DNA from: Hydractinia symbiolongicarpus
Taxonomy: Eukaryota; Cnidaria; Hydrozoa; Anthoathecata; Hydractiniidae
NCBI RefSeq assembly: GCF_029227915.1
Contig: NC_079879.1
Coordinates: 3,844,001-3,908,000, forward strand
Direction of reading: 5' to 3'
DNA: 64,000 bases
Within the stretch, counting starts at the first letter, position 1. Each line of letters begins with the position of its first letter. Under the pieces are notes generated by a model. It was not told the DNA's origin, did no database searches, and saw only the letters and a list, made by a program, of their open reading frames with translations. Position numbers and translations under genes: made by a program. Below, piece after piece: positions 10,998 through 23,656 of this stretch.

Positions 10998-12240
10998 TTA
11001 TTTTCTTTGCTGACATCTCTTACAAAACCATTCTTCATTCGCATAAGATTTTGAAACATTGGTGCAATCCCTTTAAAAAGAAATGTTGTTATTACTTTTT
11101 TATAATTTAAATTCCAAAACATAGCAAATGTAGATGCTTTAAAATTTACCAGTAAAACCGTTGTTGACATGTATCACACATTATCATATTGGAGTACTTG
11201 CTTGTTGCCCATATGCTGCAATCCCACGTCTCTTTCAATATCTCCACTAAACGAAAATATGCTAATTGTTAAAAATTAATGAAGAGTAGTGATGAAATAT
11301 TGACACAAAACTTACGTACTTGCATCCGTAATAATTTCCCAACAATTTTATCGATATAAGCTTGCAGATGATCTATGTTTGCGTTTGTCAACTGAGGATC
11401 TGGAATATTGTCTGCATCCATATCCAAAGAAGACTTTGTGACAAAAAGCTTTTTTTCGGTGAATATCTTTTTAATTTCACTTTCATACTAGTGCGTAAAG
11501 GCGCTATTCAATACTTTTTCTGTTAGACTTTGGTATCTATGTATGTTTTAGTTCTTTTTTATGGCCACATTGGGTGTAGCATATGTCTGCCGTTACTTTA
11601 CCGTCAGCGTGAAAAGTAGCTTTGATTGTGCTGCTACAATTTCTTTCTATTTTGCAGGTTCCTACGGTAAAAAAAAGACAATAAATTTAGAATTTCCTAA
11701 GTATTTTGTAAACATTGTGATATGTTCAATACCAATGCGTCTTTTTCCTAGCTGGTTCGGTTTCTATTGTCCACACCGATTACATTGATAATACTGTCCA
11801 GCTTCATTTAGCAACACTCTAAGCAAATTCAATTTCTGTCTTACGCTTTCCCGGCATTTTCTTTTTTGTGCTACCGAGGAAATGTAGCGTTTTAAATTAA
11901 ATCAATTTAAAGCAGCTACGCCGAAAAGATTTGCACTCATTAGGGTTCACTTGCCTTTTCGTTCAGCTTTTTAAAGTATTTTTACTTTCAATCTTTGTAT
12001 CACTTTTTGAATCATTGCTATTCAATTTCCTTTGTTGCGTGGTCTTATCTGGATCACATTTTTTAATATTCAGATACAAAGAAGCAACATGGGAAATGAA
12101 AAAAAGACACCACTTTTACTCTGGCCTTTTTTATGGTTAGTAAAATGTAACTGCTAACGTCTGCTACCTGTGGCCATAAATCAACGCGATGAATTTCGCT
12201 GTCCAAGTCTAAATCTGTTATTGCTTTATCATCCTAGTAA
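10998..12240 (-). pseudogene. Spliced transposase-like gene remnant ending in a PHD-like finger
   Basis: Three minus-strand segments join with compatible phases and GT/AG borders. Exon A, 11487-11316, ends in ...GTAC|gtaagt. Exon B, 11246-11150, follows tttcgtttag. Exon C, 11070-10998, follows ctttttaaag and ends in TAA. The joined end has PHD-finger spacing (MIMCDTCQQRF in B; EEWFCKRCQ in C), but the expected second Cys reads Trp (DCSIW) and the expected His reads Tyr (FYW). Further upstream, 11661-11537 after ttaccgtag encodes TCKIERNCSSTIKATFHADG and QCGHKK, and 11805-11755 encodes YYQCNRCGQ. These resemble the Cys/His DNA-binding segment of MULE-type transposases. The central catalytic part is missing. 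An open segment near 12225-12165 ends in CAG|gt. A decayed transposase gene is most likely; a decayed host PHD gene is the alternative. Confidence 0.5.
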
Positions 12241-12640
12241 TTAGGCAATGCAAAAGACACATCGATATAAATATAATAAATATAAATATAATGAATGTTC
12301 TCCTGATAAAAATGTTTTTCTATGAACGATGAAAGCACGTTCGCTTTGAAACTTTCCGGGGAGATTAAATGTAAACAAATACAAAAATATGTTGTTTGCT
12401 TACATTTTTCAGTAAAATACGTAAATCAAAATAGCGTGTTCTCATGTACGTGTTTAAACATGTTAAAAATCCCTGTTAGATTTCAAGAATAAGAAAGTTT
12501 TAAAGATAGTATGAACTTATTACTTATTGCTAGTTCTGAAGCATCGTTTAGGCAAAAATATTTGCAATGTAGAGAACAAAATGTGCATTATGTTTTTTAT
12601 CGATCATACTACTTTAAAATAAAAAATATATTACATATTG

Positions 12641-12755
12641 GGTTAGTGGGTAATTGGGTTCGTCTGTGGCTCCCAGTTCTGGGTACCGCGGATCGAATCC
12701 CGCTCACTGCTTGGCAGTATGTTAGTGATGAACAAAGTAGTTCTTCTTCAATATG
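12641..12755 (+). repeat. tRNA-related SINE-like repeat, copy 1
   Basis: It shares CTCCCAGTTCTGGG, ACCGCGGATCGAATCCCG and TTAGTGATGAACAAAGTAGT with the repeat at 63849-63985. GGATCGAATCCCG is close to a tRNA B box (pol III internal promoter). A clear A box was not found, so a tRNA-derived SINE is likely but not certain. Confidence 0.6.
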
Positions 12756-12759
12756 ACTT

Positions 12760-13400
12760 ACACGCATTATACTCGCCCGTCATGATCAGAGGTCTGATCG
12801 GGGTGAAGCATTCTCTGTTGAGAATGAAATACGGATGTGCTATGATAAATATTCACCTATATATAAAAAATATATTCTTTCAGAAGTCCACGCTTTTCCC
12901 TCGAATAATTTTAAAGTAATATTTTTATATACCTTAAGCGTAGTAATTTTCGCGAATTTGTGGAAATTTGCGAAATGTATATTTATGTGTCTTTACACGC
13001 AAACATTTTTACGTTTATGGTATATTTTTATTATCTTGTGAACTCCACATTATGTTGAAGAGATTTTTAGATTGTGTTTTGAAACACTTGATTGTTAGTG
13101 CTTCCGTAAATACGTCGATACTAAATTGACTGATTCCTTTTTTATGTCCAATTGCCTGAGGCACCCAATTGGTATTCCACTTCTTTAATTTCGACTTGCT
13201 CATAACCATCGTCTGAGGGACTAAGAGCCTGAGGGTTGAATCCATACCAACTTGCATCACACAGAAATTCCTTAATTCGATCATACCATTCGATCATAGT
13301 TTTTCAGGCGACCAATTTCTCTCCGTGCGTGTTTGTTCCATCTATTTGAAAAACCTTTCAATACTTTGTTGATTCTTCACTCAAAAATGTAACGTAATAA
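12760..13400. other. Stretch without recognised gene
   Basis: A minus-strand open frame at 13284-13015 encodes 89 residues with no motif I recognise. It lies just outside the left LTR of the BEL/Pao element and may be transposon debris. Nothing else is evident. Confidence 0.4.
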
Positions 13401-13401
13401 G

Positions 13402-13605
13402 TGTTAAGTAATTGATAAGATTGACTATTGTTTGTAACGTGAATTTATGTTGAAACTAAATAAAATATTGCAAAACTTACAAAGATTATACAAAATTCAG
13501 ATATACATTAATGAATAAAATAAACGTACCGGATGGCCACATGCTTACTTGAGAGTGTGCATGAACCAAACTAAGTGGTATTTGAAGTTAAACGTTTATT
13601 TGACG
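13402..13605 (-). repeat. BEL/Pao LTR (left, 3' LTR of the minus-strand element)
   Basis: It aligns with 19413-19613 from TGTTA through TTTGACG. Shared landmarks include ACCGGATGGCCACATGCTTA and AACCAAACTAAGTGGTATTT. Differences include GATTGAC against GAATGAC and GTTGAAAC against GTTCAAAC. The outer edge is uncertain because a TG...CA pair is not cleanly present. Confidence 0.8.
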
Positions 13606-14038
13606 CCTAGAAAATTATTCGAAAGAAACTTTGAATTCTCTCATATGTTTTAGTGACTTGAACAACAACTGAATGCAAAAATATAAAAAACCGTGAATAA
13701 ATAGATTTTTGAAAGTAAGATAATTAGGCTAGAGAGTTGTTATTAAGTAATGCATGTAATATTTCTTTTATGTTTATAAATATACAAAAAATTAATCAAT
13801 AATAAATAAATAAATGAATAGAAATAAATAAGTGGGTTTTACACTACACTCCCTCACACGTTAAGGATTGCTAAGTTCATTTTCACAAAACGAGCCTTGT
13901 AAAGCTCATTCATTATGCAAGTCTCAGCAAGCAGAGCGATAAGTAGTTCGTTTTGTACTTTCACCAGCGTTTTGATAACGAACGTTCACTTTTTGAACTT
14001 TTTAAACTCGACTCAGTTCGACAGAAGACAAAACCAAA

Positions 14039-14910
14039 TTAATACGCTGAACAAAATACAGAATCTTGTTTTGTAAACAAGATAACGTCTCCTTTCTTTA
14101 AGTTGCTTTCTGGTTTGAACCATTTTGGCTTTGCAATAAGACCAGGTAAGTGATTGGTTAACAATAATTCAAACCATGTTTTGTAGACATTCTGATTTTG
14201 ACGTATGATTTTACTGGTGTCATTTGAAACCATGAAGTCGCCAGTGGGACTTCTCTCGTTGTTACGCCAAGTCGCAGTCGGTTTGGAGTGATGATGTCCA
14301 AAGCTTCAAGGTTTCCATCGTAATCTCCAACTGCCAATGGTAAATCGCTGATGCTGTTTGCAGCTCTTGCACTGAAGGTCTCCCATTGAAGGAATAAAAG
14401 ACTCTGGTTTGATTTGGAAATGGATGATTTTATTTTACGAATTTTTCTTTCCACAAGTCCATTCATGTTATGTCCACCGACAGGACACGTATCAAATTCA
14501 ACGTGGTGCTCAGTAAATAATCTCCCCTGAATGTCGTGATAGTCGAATTGTAGGCTTTCACAGGCTTTTACCAGTTGACTTCCTTCATCGGTGAGTGTTC
14601 GCTTGGGGTATCCAACTTCGAACAAAAAACGAGTGAATGCTTGAAAAAAAGCGTTTGATGAGTAATCCTCCATGCATTTGATGTTGATAGCTGTAGTAGC
14701 ACAGCAGAAGACGACAAGACAAATTTTGATGGTGGCTCTTTCGTTATGGTACGAATAAATAAAAAAGTGTCCACACAAGTCAACTTGGAAATTGAAGAAT
14801 ATTGGTGCTATCGTCAGATTGTGTGGTGAAATTGGGCCCATTGAGACATGTATCCCTCGTTTGACCAAGTATCGACATTTCTCACATGCTGATCTAATGC
14901 TCTTGACCAA
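14039..14910 (-). pseudogene. BEL/Pao integrase and C-terminal domain (fragmented)
   Basis: The 14910-14158 frame starts with a Cys-containing segment (ACEKCR) and shows integrase-core signs: QVDLCG for the first Asp, TDEGSQL for the second and NGLVERKIRK for the Glu. The 14233-14039 frame continues with KWFKPESNLKKGDVILF, typical of the domain following BEL integrase. Integrase inserts element DNA into the host chromosome (family knowledge). The two frames overlap, so a shift separates them. The protein appears truncated soon after. Confidence 0.75.
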
Positions 14911-15588
14911 ATTTCTTCCTTCAATAATGTAAGATTTCTTGAGAACGTATCTCCATGTTGTTTCAACACCACTATGCGAGGCATTTATGTGATTCCAATG
15001 AATGTCGTGACTGTATCAGTTGGAAAAATTCGTCCAGCATATAATAAGATTCCATTCATTTCTGTTGAGATATTAATATACTTTGAAGATGTAATGAACT
15101 TTCAACAACGACTTCTCTGAAATGACTAATGCTTTAGGTTTATTTTACATAATGTGAACGGGTTTTAATCAATTTGGTAAACGTAAAAATTTTTAAATTT
15201 CTAATGAATTTAATTACGATGGCAAGTATTCGAACGACCACACTGAATTTTCGTTTATTAGTATCAATAATATAGAGTGATAATGAATACCTCTGATGAA
15301 CATGCTCTAACGTTGAACAAGCCAAGTGAGCTGTTGTTTTGTAATCACGAGATATTTCGTTCTTGATTTGCTGTTGTTAAAACTGATTGAGTGATATGTC
15401 ATTAGCTGATAGCACAGGAAAATCTCATGCTGGTTTCCTCATCCATGGGTAGCCATGAAACCATACAGATTTCGGTTGGATAATCTCGAGTGAAGAGTTG
15501 CGTCCGGTGCAAACGTCGGCAATCATATCTGATTGTTTCAAAGGACGCTTCTCATTGCAAATCCAGTGAAGTGAGATTTGACTGTTAG

Positions 15589-16556
15589 TTAATTTGTGAC
15601 TTTGATGATTTTGTTTAAATTCTCTTCTAACGACTTCACCAGTGTGTGCGTTGAGAACTGCTGCAGACAATTCTGCCCTTGGTTGTGATGTATTTTCTGG
15701 GACCAATTTTGAATGTGAGAAGATGAGTTGGCATGAGAATCCATTTGTGGTTGGAAATCTGCTAAGTCAAGTGAGTTAATCATTAATGATGTTGCATTTA
15801 CAGGGACGATGGCTCTTTTGTAGGTGATGTTTTTGATGTCCAAGGTCATTTCAAAGTGTGATATCCATAAGTTGCGTAGATTGTCAGGTATTGCATCATC
15901 CCATGATAGCTCACGTTTTATGAGGTCGTGAAGATTGATCTTGAGTGTGGCAGTGATTGATGTGAGAAGTCCTGTCATGTCGAATATCTCCGCTGTTTTT
16001 GATGTGCAGATTCTTCTTGACAACTTGTTTGGGACTTCTTTGATAGTGTCAACTTTCCTCTCGCGATATTTTTTAGCAAACTCCAATTCTTTGATGTTAA
16101 GAGATGGAAGGTCCTCCTTAGGATGCCATTTAGCTCCAGCGACTGAATTGGTGAGTCCATCAGATGACAGGGCTTTAATTGGATCCTGATCAGAAATTTT
16201 AACTCCTTTAAGTGTAAATCCACCATACGAGAGAATCTGTTCGATTTCGTCGGTAATCTTTATTTGACGATGCGGCCTACTTCTGGGAATTGATGTTGAT
16301 ATATTTTAACAGTTTCACGAAGTCCTCTCTCTCCCTGGTTTCCACTGGATTTTACTCCGTATATAAGCCCTTTGATAACCTTTTCTTTTGGTGCTTTTAT
16401 TGGATCAAGACCTGCTTGCCAAAGATAACGTTGTAGACACCAGTGTGAAATTTTCATTGAATTGTACAGTTTTTGAATATCGGTATGAAAGGCAATCCGA
16501 TATCCTCTCCAGCGTAAGAAAATTTCTAGTAGCTTGTTTATATTATTTCTTCCCAT
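15589..16556 (-). pseudogene. BEL/Pao reverse transcriptase and peptidase A17-like region (fragmented)
   Basis: The 16556-16260 frame has AFHTDIQKLYNS, containing the first RT catalytic Asp, and IYGVKSSGNQGERGLRET, both characteristic of BEL/Pao RT. It then passes almost directly to KITDEIEQIL-type sequence in another frame, so the segment expected to hold the YxDD box is absent. 16086-15589 carries the following domain (FDMTGLLTSI, ELSWDDAIPDNLRNLW), resembling peptidase A17-type sequence. The RT cannot be functional as read. Confidence 0.78.
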
Positions 16557-17495
16557 TGCAACGATGTTGTTTAGGGAGAAACCACTTGATGCATGGATCT
16601 ATCAAACACAATGCGACATGGTGTCGTAACAGATGAATCTTTCCAAACTGCTCTCCATGTGATAAATTTTTTTAAAGGATTGAGAGAGAGCTGTTGCTGA
16701 GTTGATGGAGAAAGATTTGTGACGTAATCGACAAACTGAAGATCATGCAATTTCTGTTCTGATTTTGATCATTTCTTCTCTATCCCTAGGATGCTTCTGT
16801 ACACGCTTTAATTGTTGAATGTAAACACGAAGAGCAATATCTCTATTTGGTGCGAGTTTGATGAGTGCATTGTTGATGAAAAATAACTTTGCAATTGCTA
16901 TAGATTTGGTTGTATCGATAGTGACTGACCGATCTATCAGATCTTGCTCAATTTCTTCTTTGATGCTGACGGTTTCGTCTGAGTGGCTATTTCATTTTAA
17001 ACAATTACGACAATCGATGAATTTGAAGGTGACTTCTGAGCCGATTGATTCAAATTCATTGTGAAAATCGATGTGATACGATTGCTTTTTGTACATTGTA
17101 GACGACTGATTTCTTGGCTCAGATGTGTGCTCATCAGTTGGACATCATATCGAGTTGTGCCGTGGTGGAATCTAAGAAGTTTGAGATCGGGTTGATATTA
17201 TAGCCATTTTTCAAAGATCGAAGTTGAGTGGATATAAAATTGGTCCACCGATTACGCCATAACTTCCATCAACGTTCTTAAAATGCGACTTGTAAATTGT
17301 CAGCCTTTCCTTTTCGGGAAGTAACGTAGATATCTGATGCCGATCATTAAATCAACTGAACCTTTGACGTGCGGTGGTAATGATGGAAGTAGTTTAAATT
17401 ACCTCCATGCTGTTGGCAACTACTTTTGATCTCATTTTCAACTTGCAGTGGGTACATGGGGAATGTTGAATTGATGGTATCAAGACAAACGCCTG

Positions 17496-17996
17496 TCATG
17501 ATTGCATCCCGGCTGGTGATAATGGTAGAGCAATACTATAGATACCATCGACGATTCGTTTTGCTGGATCAAATCTCAATACGAAATTCGAACATCCAGT
17601 GTTGTAGAAGATCTTGAAGTTCTTTCCTTGAATCTCGACGGTTTGTATGTAAATTGCTTTGTCTGACGTATTATTCAAATCATTGGATTGATTTGATGCG
17701 AACAAGTGAAAGGAAAGATGGACGTTTTTTGAAAATTCAGGAAGATGTGGTATCTTGGTGATGCATCTTGATTTGTAGTGTTCTAAGAGATCCTTGTTTT
17801 CTTGTGATTCCTTGTGTTGGTTGCAATCAAGACATGTTTTTCGATCGTGTATTTGACATGTAAAGTCACGTTGGCAACGTCCTTCTTGATGCTTTCCAGT
17901 GTGTTGACGCACTCTTGGAAAGAAGAATTGGATGCAAAATCCCTTTGATCTTAGTTGAATCGTTCCAACAGAGTCATCTCTACGAAGCGTGGACAT
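17496..17996 (-). pseudogene. BEL/Pao zinc-knuckle and aspartic protease region (degenerate)
   Basis: A Cys/His-rich segment (RCQRDFTCQIHDRKTCLDC) precedes a protease-like region (VQTVEIQGKNFKIFYNTGCS). The catalytic triplet reads Asn-Thr-Gly instead of Asp-[Ser/Thr]-Gly, so the active Asp appears lost. Retroelement proteases cut the gag-pol polyprotein (family knowledge). Confidence 0.65.
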
Positions 17997-18072
17997 CCGA
18001 AGTACTGGACGATTTTACTTCCACGTGGACCAGCTGTAGCAGTATGATTATTGCTTTAACAAATTTTGCAAG

Positions 18073-19327
18073 TCAGTTGATTTGCTGATTGATCGGTGTT
18101 GTGATGATTATTAGTGTAATGACTCGACGACTGTTGGATTGATGGTGATTTTGGTTACGATCAATTGATTGTTTTGGAGATGCATTTTCTTGGATGAGAA
18201 TTTTCTGCTGGTAAACACGTTTCACCTTGTCGAGGAATGATATCAGCCTTTGCATATTTCGTATTGTCAGCGATTCTCCGTAGCACAGGTATTCTTCAAT
18301 ACAATGTTCTTTGGCTAATTTTCTTACGTCTTTTAACACATTGACTATTTTGCATAGATTGTTGACCATTTTCTCCGAATTGGTCGATTTGTCAACGTCC
18401 ATTGATGTCAGCTGTTGCAGACGTTTCGATAACATGATTTTTGGATTTCCGTACGCGTCTTTTAGGGGTTTCCAAATCGATTCGATGTCGGTCAAGCTCT
18501 TTACCAACGTTAAAGCTTTGTCATCAAAGAAGTTGGTTTTAAGCAGATCAGGTAAAAAATGTTTTGGAGTCGATCGAAGATGTAGCTTCTCGAAAGGGGA
18601 TCGAAAAGTGTAGTAGTCAATGTTGCTATCGTAGCCAATGACCTTCTCCAACTTGATGTTGAGCATTGATTGGTTGAATTGCTGGTCTTTTCCCACTTCA
18701 CGTGTGAAGATTTCGTCATTCAGCGTCTTCAAAAACTCTCTCATGGTGCCGACGAGTGATTTGCACTTCTCTCCAATACTTTTGATTTTGTCCGATTGAT
18801 CTGTGACGGTGATAGGTGATTCTAAAATTGTTTTGTAGTCATCTGCAACTTTATCGAGATAGCATATCAGAGCTCTATTTGATTAGCTCCCCATTGGCTG
18901 CATGATTTGGGTTACTTTGGAGATCTTCATCCAGCTCTTCGAGTGCTCTGCTTATGTTGTCGATGAGAAAGATGTTTGATCTGCGTCTTTGGGTGATCTC
19001 GTCTTGCTTAATTTTGTCTTTGCGCAACCGTATTTAGCATGTTTTATCTCTCGACAATTTGATGTATACCTTGACGGTAGAAAGGGTGTTGTTTATGTCG
19101 TCTTGTATTTTCGTGTCGGTTTTGGATGTATTTAAGGTGATAACTTCCCTTCTAAGAGCTGAGAGAAGATCTATCAGTTTTGTGATTGAAGCTTGAGATG
19201 GATAAGGATCTTTATCTATTAAATCCCTGATGTCCCCGATCAAGACGGCGACGTCGATCTTGATATCGTTATTTGATGGAGCTTTTAATTCATCCCCGAG
19301 AGTCATGTTGCCAAGTTGCTCCGACAA
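18073..19327 (-). pseudogene. BEL/Pao gag-like region (fragmented)
   Basis: Frames 19327-19034 and 18744-18073 encode a helical, charged protein. The core LTLVKSLTDIESIWKPLKDA followed by YGNPKIML resembles the conserved segment of Pao/BEL gag proteins. Stops and a frame change separate the halves. Gag packages the element RNA in virus-like particles (family knowledge). Confidence 0.65.
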
Positions 19328-19412
19328 ATTGCGTTATTTCTCAGTTGAATTGAATCTCTAGTAATTGATTCGTTGACTACGTCTCAACATACGTTAATTT
19401 GATCCGTTTGAA

Positions 19413-19613
19413 TGTTAGGTAATTGATAAGAATGACTATTGTTTGTAACGTGAATTTATGTTCAAACTAAATAAAATATTGCAAAACTTACAGAGTACAC
19501 AAAATTCAGATATACATTAATGAATAAATAAACGTACCGGATGGCCACATGCTTACTTGAGAGTATGCATGAACCAAACTAAGTGGTATTTGAAGTTAAA
19601 CTTTTATTTGACG
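19413..19613 (-). repeat. BEL/Pao LTR (right, 5' LTR of the minus-strand element)
   Basis: It is the partner of 13402-13605. It is slightly shorter through small deletions (CAGAGTACAC replaces a longer stretch in the left copy). The flanking sequences outside the pair do not match over 4-6 bp. Confidence 0.8.
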
Positions 19614-22600
19614 TGCGTCTTTTACCGCCACTCTTACCCGCAAAAAGCGCAGAAAAATGTACATAGCGATGGAGGTCTTGCCATGCTGACGTCAGCAGGA
19701 GAGATCCGTAAAAAAACAATAAATGAATTCACGTAATCTGAGGCAAGCATTAGAAATTTAAGAATGGCAGCATGCTTTAGAAAACTCGAGACAGAACTGT
19801 GAGACCATAATGGAGTACAGAGCTTTGTTTGATTAGCAAGCACTGGAGAAACAAGAATGCATTATGTCAAGTTATACCATGATGATAATGCGATACTGCA
19901 TCTCACTCTATCATTATGCGTTTTATTGAGGGGAATTGTCGCATTGCTTAATAAAGAAACCTGTAGAAATTCCTTGGATGGAAAACTGAGTCATTTTTTG
20001 CTTTACCCTTATATAATCACAAATTTTATTTATCAGTATTTTAATGTGATGCCTGAAGGTACCTAATCCAAAGACCTGATTGTTTTAAAGTTTTTTTAAA
20101 TTGATATGGGTTGTTAATCCAGAAATGCCAAATCGAGCATCAAATGTGTGTCAGGGTTGTTACTTTATAATTTGTTATCTGCACAATTTTTTTTAAGAAC
20201 CGTAAAATTCGCTGGCAGCTTTTATTTTGCGACATATTTTTAGTCTATTTTGTTCTTATTTTGTCTTTAATAATATTAGAACTTCCGAGTTTAGCCTCAT
20301 ATTGTTCCCATTTAGGGTTTTTTTTATCTTTAGAAATCTTTATTTGAAGCTAGGAAAATAAGTGTTTTTATTGTCAACGAAGCTCCATAATTGTATTCAT
20401 AATCAATTGAGTCAATATGAGTATTTTTACGCAATAAGTAATTATGAATAGTTTGAGAGAAAAGATTATTTGCATCCTCGATTTTCCCTCTTCGTGAGAA
20501 AATTCAGATTCGGATTGTCTTAAAAACAAGGCGTAGGTATTTTGTGAGCGCGCACTTGGACAAACCTCTAATTTCATCCAAGTGACAAAAAGTATATGGG
20601 TCTTTTTTGCTACAGCAGAAAATGCAGCTCAATAGAAACGACCCTCCTTTAGGGTGTACCTATTTTCGTTAAAAAAATGAGGCTCATATTCTTATATAAT
20701 TGAGCTTATAAAACAGTAAGCATGTAGAAAGCTAAGCTTCTAGCTTCACTACTGTGCTGAGTTGCGTTAACTAATTGTAGCTCTAAATCTATGTCCATCA
20801 ACCTATAACGTTACTGGATATATCAGAATAATAAAGTAAAGAAGCCAAACAAATCTCCTAAAAAAATGTAAGAACTGAAAAATGGACACACGTACAATGT
20901 GTTTTTTAATTTAATTTTACGGCAAATATGACAGGGTACAAGAATCAATTTTTTTCCAAAAGTTCCTGAATGCAACAGAACATGGCATGTTAATGAAAAC
21001 TCGAAAAGTCATGAATAAACTTTGCATTGTATTTCGTCGACTGGATTTAAAAAGTGTGTTTCTTCCAGTAGATAAAGTCTTGTTTAACACCATTTTGACC
21101 ATCTATGAATCACATTTCTTAGCAGCTGGTAAACACGTTTTTACCACGAATCTGAATTGCGCTGAAACCAAGACTTTTGTGACGTAAAAGAGCTCAAATT
21201 TCAATGTAATATTCATTGCTAGAATAAACACTTTTGAATCAATAATAACTGAGTACAAAGAGTTTTAAAAATTCATGACTCAGTACTTATGAACTAAGCC
21301 AATGCGGGAACAGAAGTGATTTTGAAAAAAGCTTTTCGAGTAAGAACACTGACATAAACGGCACTAATTTGAAGTTACCAATTTTGATATTGACTTTCAA
21401 GACAACACTCACTGTTGGTTATTCGTAAGCCTTATCTTTTATTTAAAATATAAAGAGCTGTGTGTGTGTGTGTGTGTTTTGAAAGTTATTTTAACATATT
21501 TTAAAAGTAGTGCAATAGTATTTGTATGTTTTATTATTTTCAACAGCAACATTTGTCGAGCAAAATAACAAATGTTTTATTATCAGTTCAGCTAAATGTT
21601 GTGAAAAGACAGAAGACATGACGTTTAACTAACTTTATCAAAAGTTTTTATTTATGTGGAAACACGATTGTGTGAAAGTAGACCGTCTTATTATTTTTTT
21701 ACAAACTAAATTGATCAAAGAATAAATAGAAATTTACTGTCCTTTTTCTCTGGTTAGTTATATTTTTAAAGAAATTAGAGTTAATACAAATCACTTTTTT
21801 AGGCTGAAAAAAACAATGCTGAAATTTTTTTAACACATCTATAAAATTTATGTCATTTAAGAGAAGAATCCTTTTAGAGCACAAACAATTATTAAACTAT
21901 TCTTAACCATACTCTATGTTGAAATTTGTTTATATATATCTTATTTTAACAAAATGCATGTTTAGACAATCTGTTAATATAATACTTCAAATTTTTTTTT
22001 ACATTGCACAACGAAACACATGGAAAGTTTTTGTTGGTGTAAATATTTATCGTTCTTCTTAATTTTAATTTTAATCTTTCAACCTTTACTTTTAACGTAA
22101 CTTAAAAAATACATACATATTATTGCCGATTACTTATTTGAATTCATTATTAAGTATAAGAACGTTTCGTAAACATAAGAAAAGCATTTACTGCAAATAG
22201 TGATATGTTTCTTTTATAAAAATCCGTCTAAAAAAGACTTCGGGTCAAATATAAAAACATCTTTAGCACATTATTAACCTTAACAAAACAAGCAGAAGAA
22301 GACGATTGAAAAGGATATAAAGCCAGAAAAGTTCAAAACTGAAATTTTTCTTGTACCCTGAAAGTATATGCAAAATTAGCTCATCTTCATTACTCTGTAT
22401 TTTTATTTGTTTCAGAAGGGCCAATAACTTACACAAGCGTATCCAAAGTTCACAAAAAAATTCAACATTTACAAACATTCTTTTAAAAAAGCGCCAAATA
22501 AGTGAGTGAGTTGTTAGTATCATTTTGTTGAAGTTTCTTTTACCTGGTAAGCTGTTTTTTTTGCAAATGAAAGATGAAAACACTAAAAATGATGCTTTTT

Positions 22601-23456
22601 GCTAGATAAACAGTTTTGTGCATATGTATGCTCCAGCCTGAATCGGCTTAACATTATGTTTTATGCAATCCAGGCAGACCATCTAAAGCATGGGACGGAG
22701 GCTGGTCGGCTTTAAGATATTGGTTTTATAAGCCATACCGAACCAAACTCATTTAAAATGTTGTTAATTCGATTTGGCACGACACAGTCGATATAGTAGA
22801 CCTAATGAAATCAACAAGAAAAATAAAAACAACAATAATCTAAGAAGTTTGTGTGTGTGAATTTTTGACAATTTATTCAACTAGTGTTCCCAGAATGTTT
22901 TTATTTAATAATAAGGAAACATATGCTCGGATTTATACTATGTTACATGTTTGTTAAAAAAAAGAAATGGCATTGTCCTAAAATATTTGTTTCCTAGTAT
23001 TTTTAAAGTTACATTATTTTGTTCCTAGTCTATAAAACCTTCAGACCACATTCTTGGTGTACTCTTAATATTTGGTAAAATCCCAACTACTAACTGAGAA
23101 AAAATCGTGACACAATGGTTATCCTGAAAATTGATATTGTTTGCTTACAAAACAGTAAAGTGTCAACGGGAACAGAAAAAGCGTCATATGCTTAAATATG
23201 TAAATAAAAACTTTGAGTAAGAAATTCTTATCATTCCACTGGTCGAAGATAAGTTTACATTTACAGTGGTTTGAAGTAACGACAAATGTTTATTAATAGT
23301 AAGTTATACTAAGTAGTATTAGCAGTATTATTAGTAATATTTATTAGTTATTACTTGTATTAGTAATAGTTAGTAATAGTAAGGAATATTATAGTTCTCC
23401 ACAAATTTAATTTCTTAGGGAATTAGCTGCTATATCTGCTTCTTTTGTTATTTTAA

Positions 23457-23656
23457 TTTGTTTGTTTGTTTGTTTGTTTGTTTGTTTGTTTGTTTGTTTG
23501 TTTGTTTGTTTGTCTGTTTGTTTGTTTGTTTGTTTGTTTGTTTGTTTGTTTGTTTGTTTGTTTGTTTGTTTGTTTGTTTGTTTGTTTGTTTGTTTGTTTG
23601 TTTGTTTGTTTGTTTGTTTGTTTATTTGTTTGTTTGTTTGTTTGTTTGTTTGTTTG
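23457..23656. repeat. (TTTG)n microsatellite
   Basis: About 50 TTTG units with two single-base interruptions: TCTG at 23513-23516 and TTTA at 23621-23624. Three frames are open and produce false ORFs of Phe-Val-Cys-Leu repeats. Confidence 0.95.

Larger units (their letters stand above)
13402..19613 (-). mobile_element. BEL/Pao LTR retrotransposon, decayed, with both LTRs
   Basis: Two direct repeats of about 200 bp (13402-13605 and 19413-19613) bound a minus-strand series gag, protease, RT, peptidase A17-like segment, integrase and C-terminal domain, in BEL/Pao order. The repeats differ at several positions and small indels, so the insertion is old. No clean target-site duplication or primer binding site was identified. 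Every coding part is frameshifted, and at least two catalytic sites are lost (see parts). Confidence 0.85.

Noticed and set aside
12661-12711. Functional tRNA gene
   Set aside because: Only a B-box-like core is convincing; no full cloverleaf could be drawn, and a second copy at 63.9 kb shares flanking repeat sequence.
19685-19696. CRE-like GCTGACGTCAGC palindrome as a promoter element
   Set aside because: No gene start nearby; a 12-bp palindrome alone is weak evidence.
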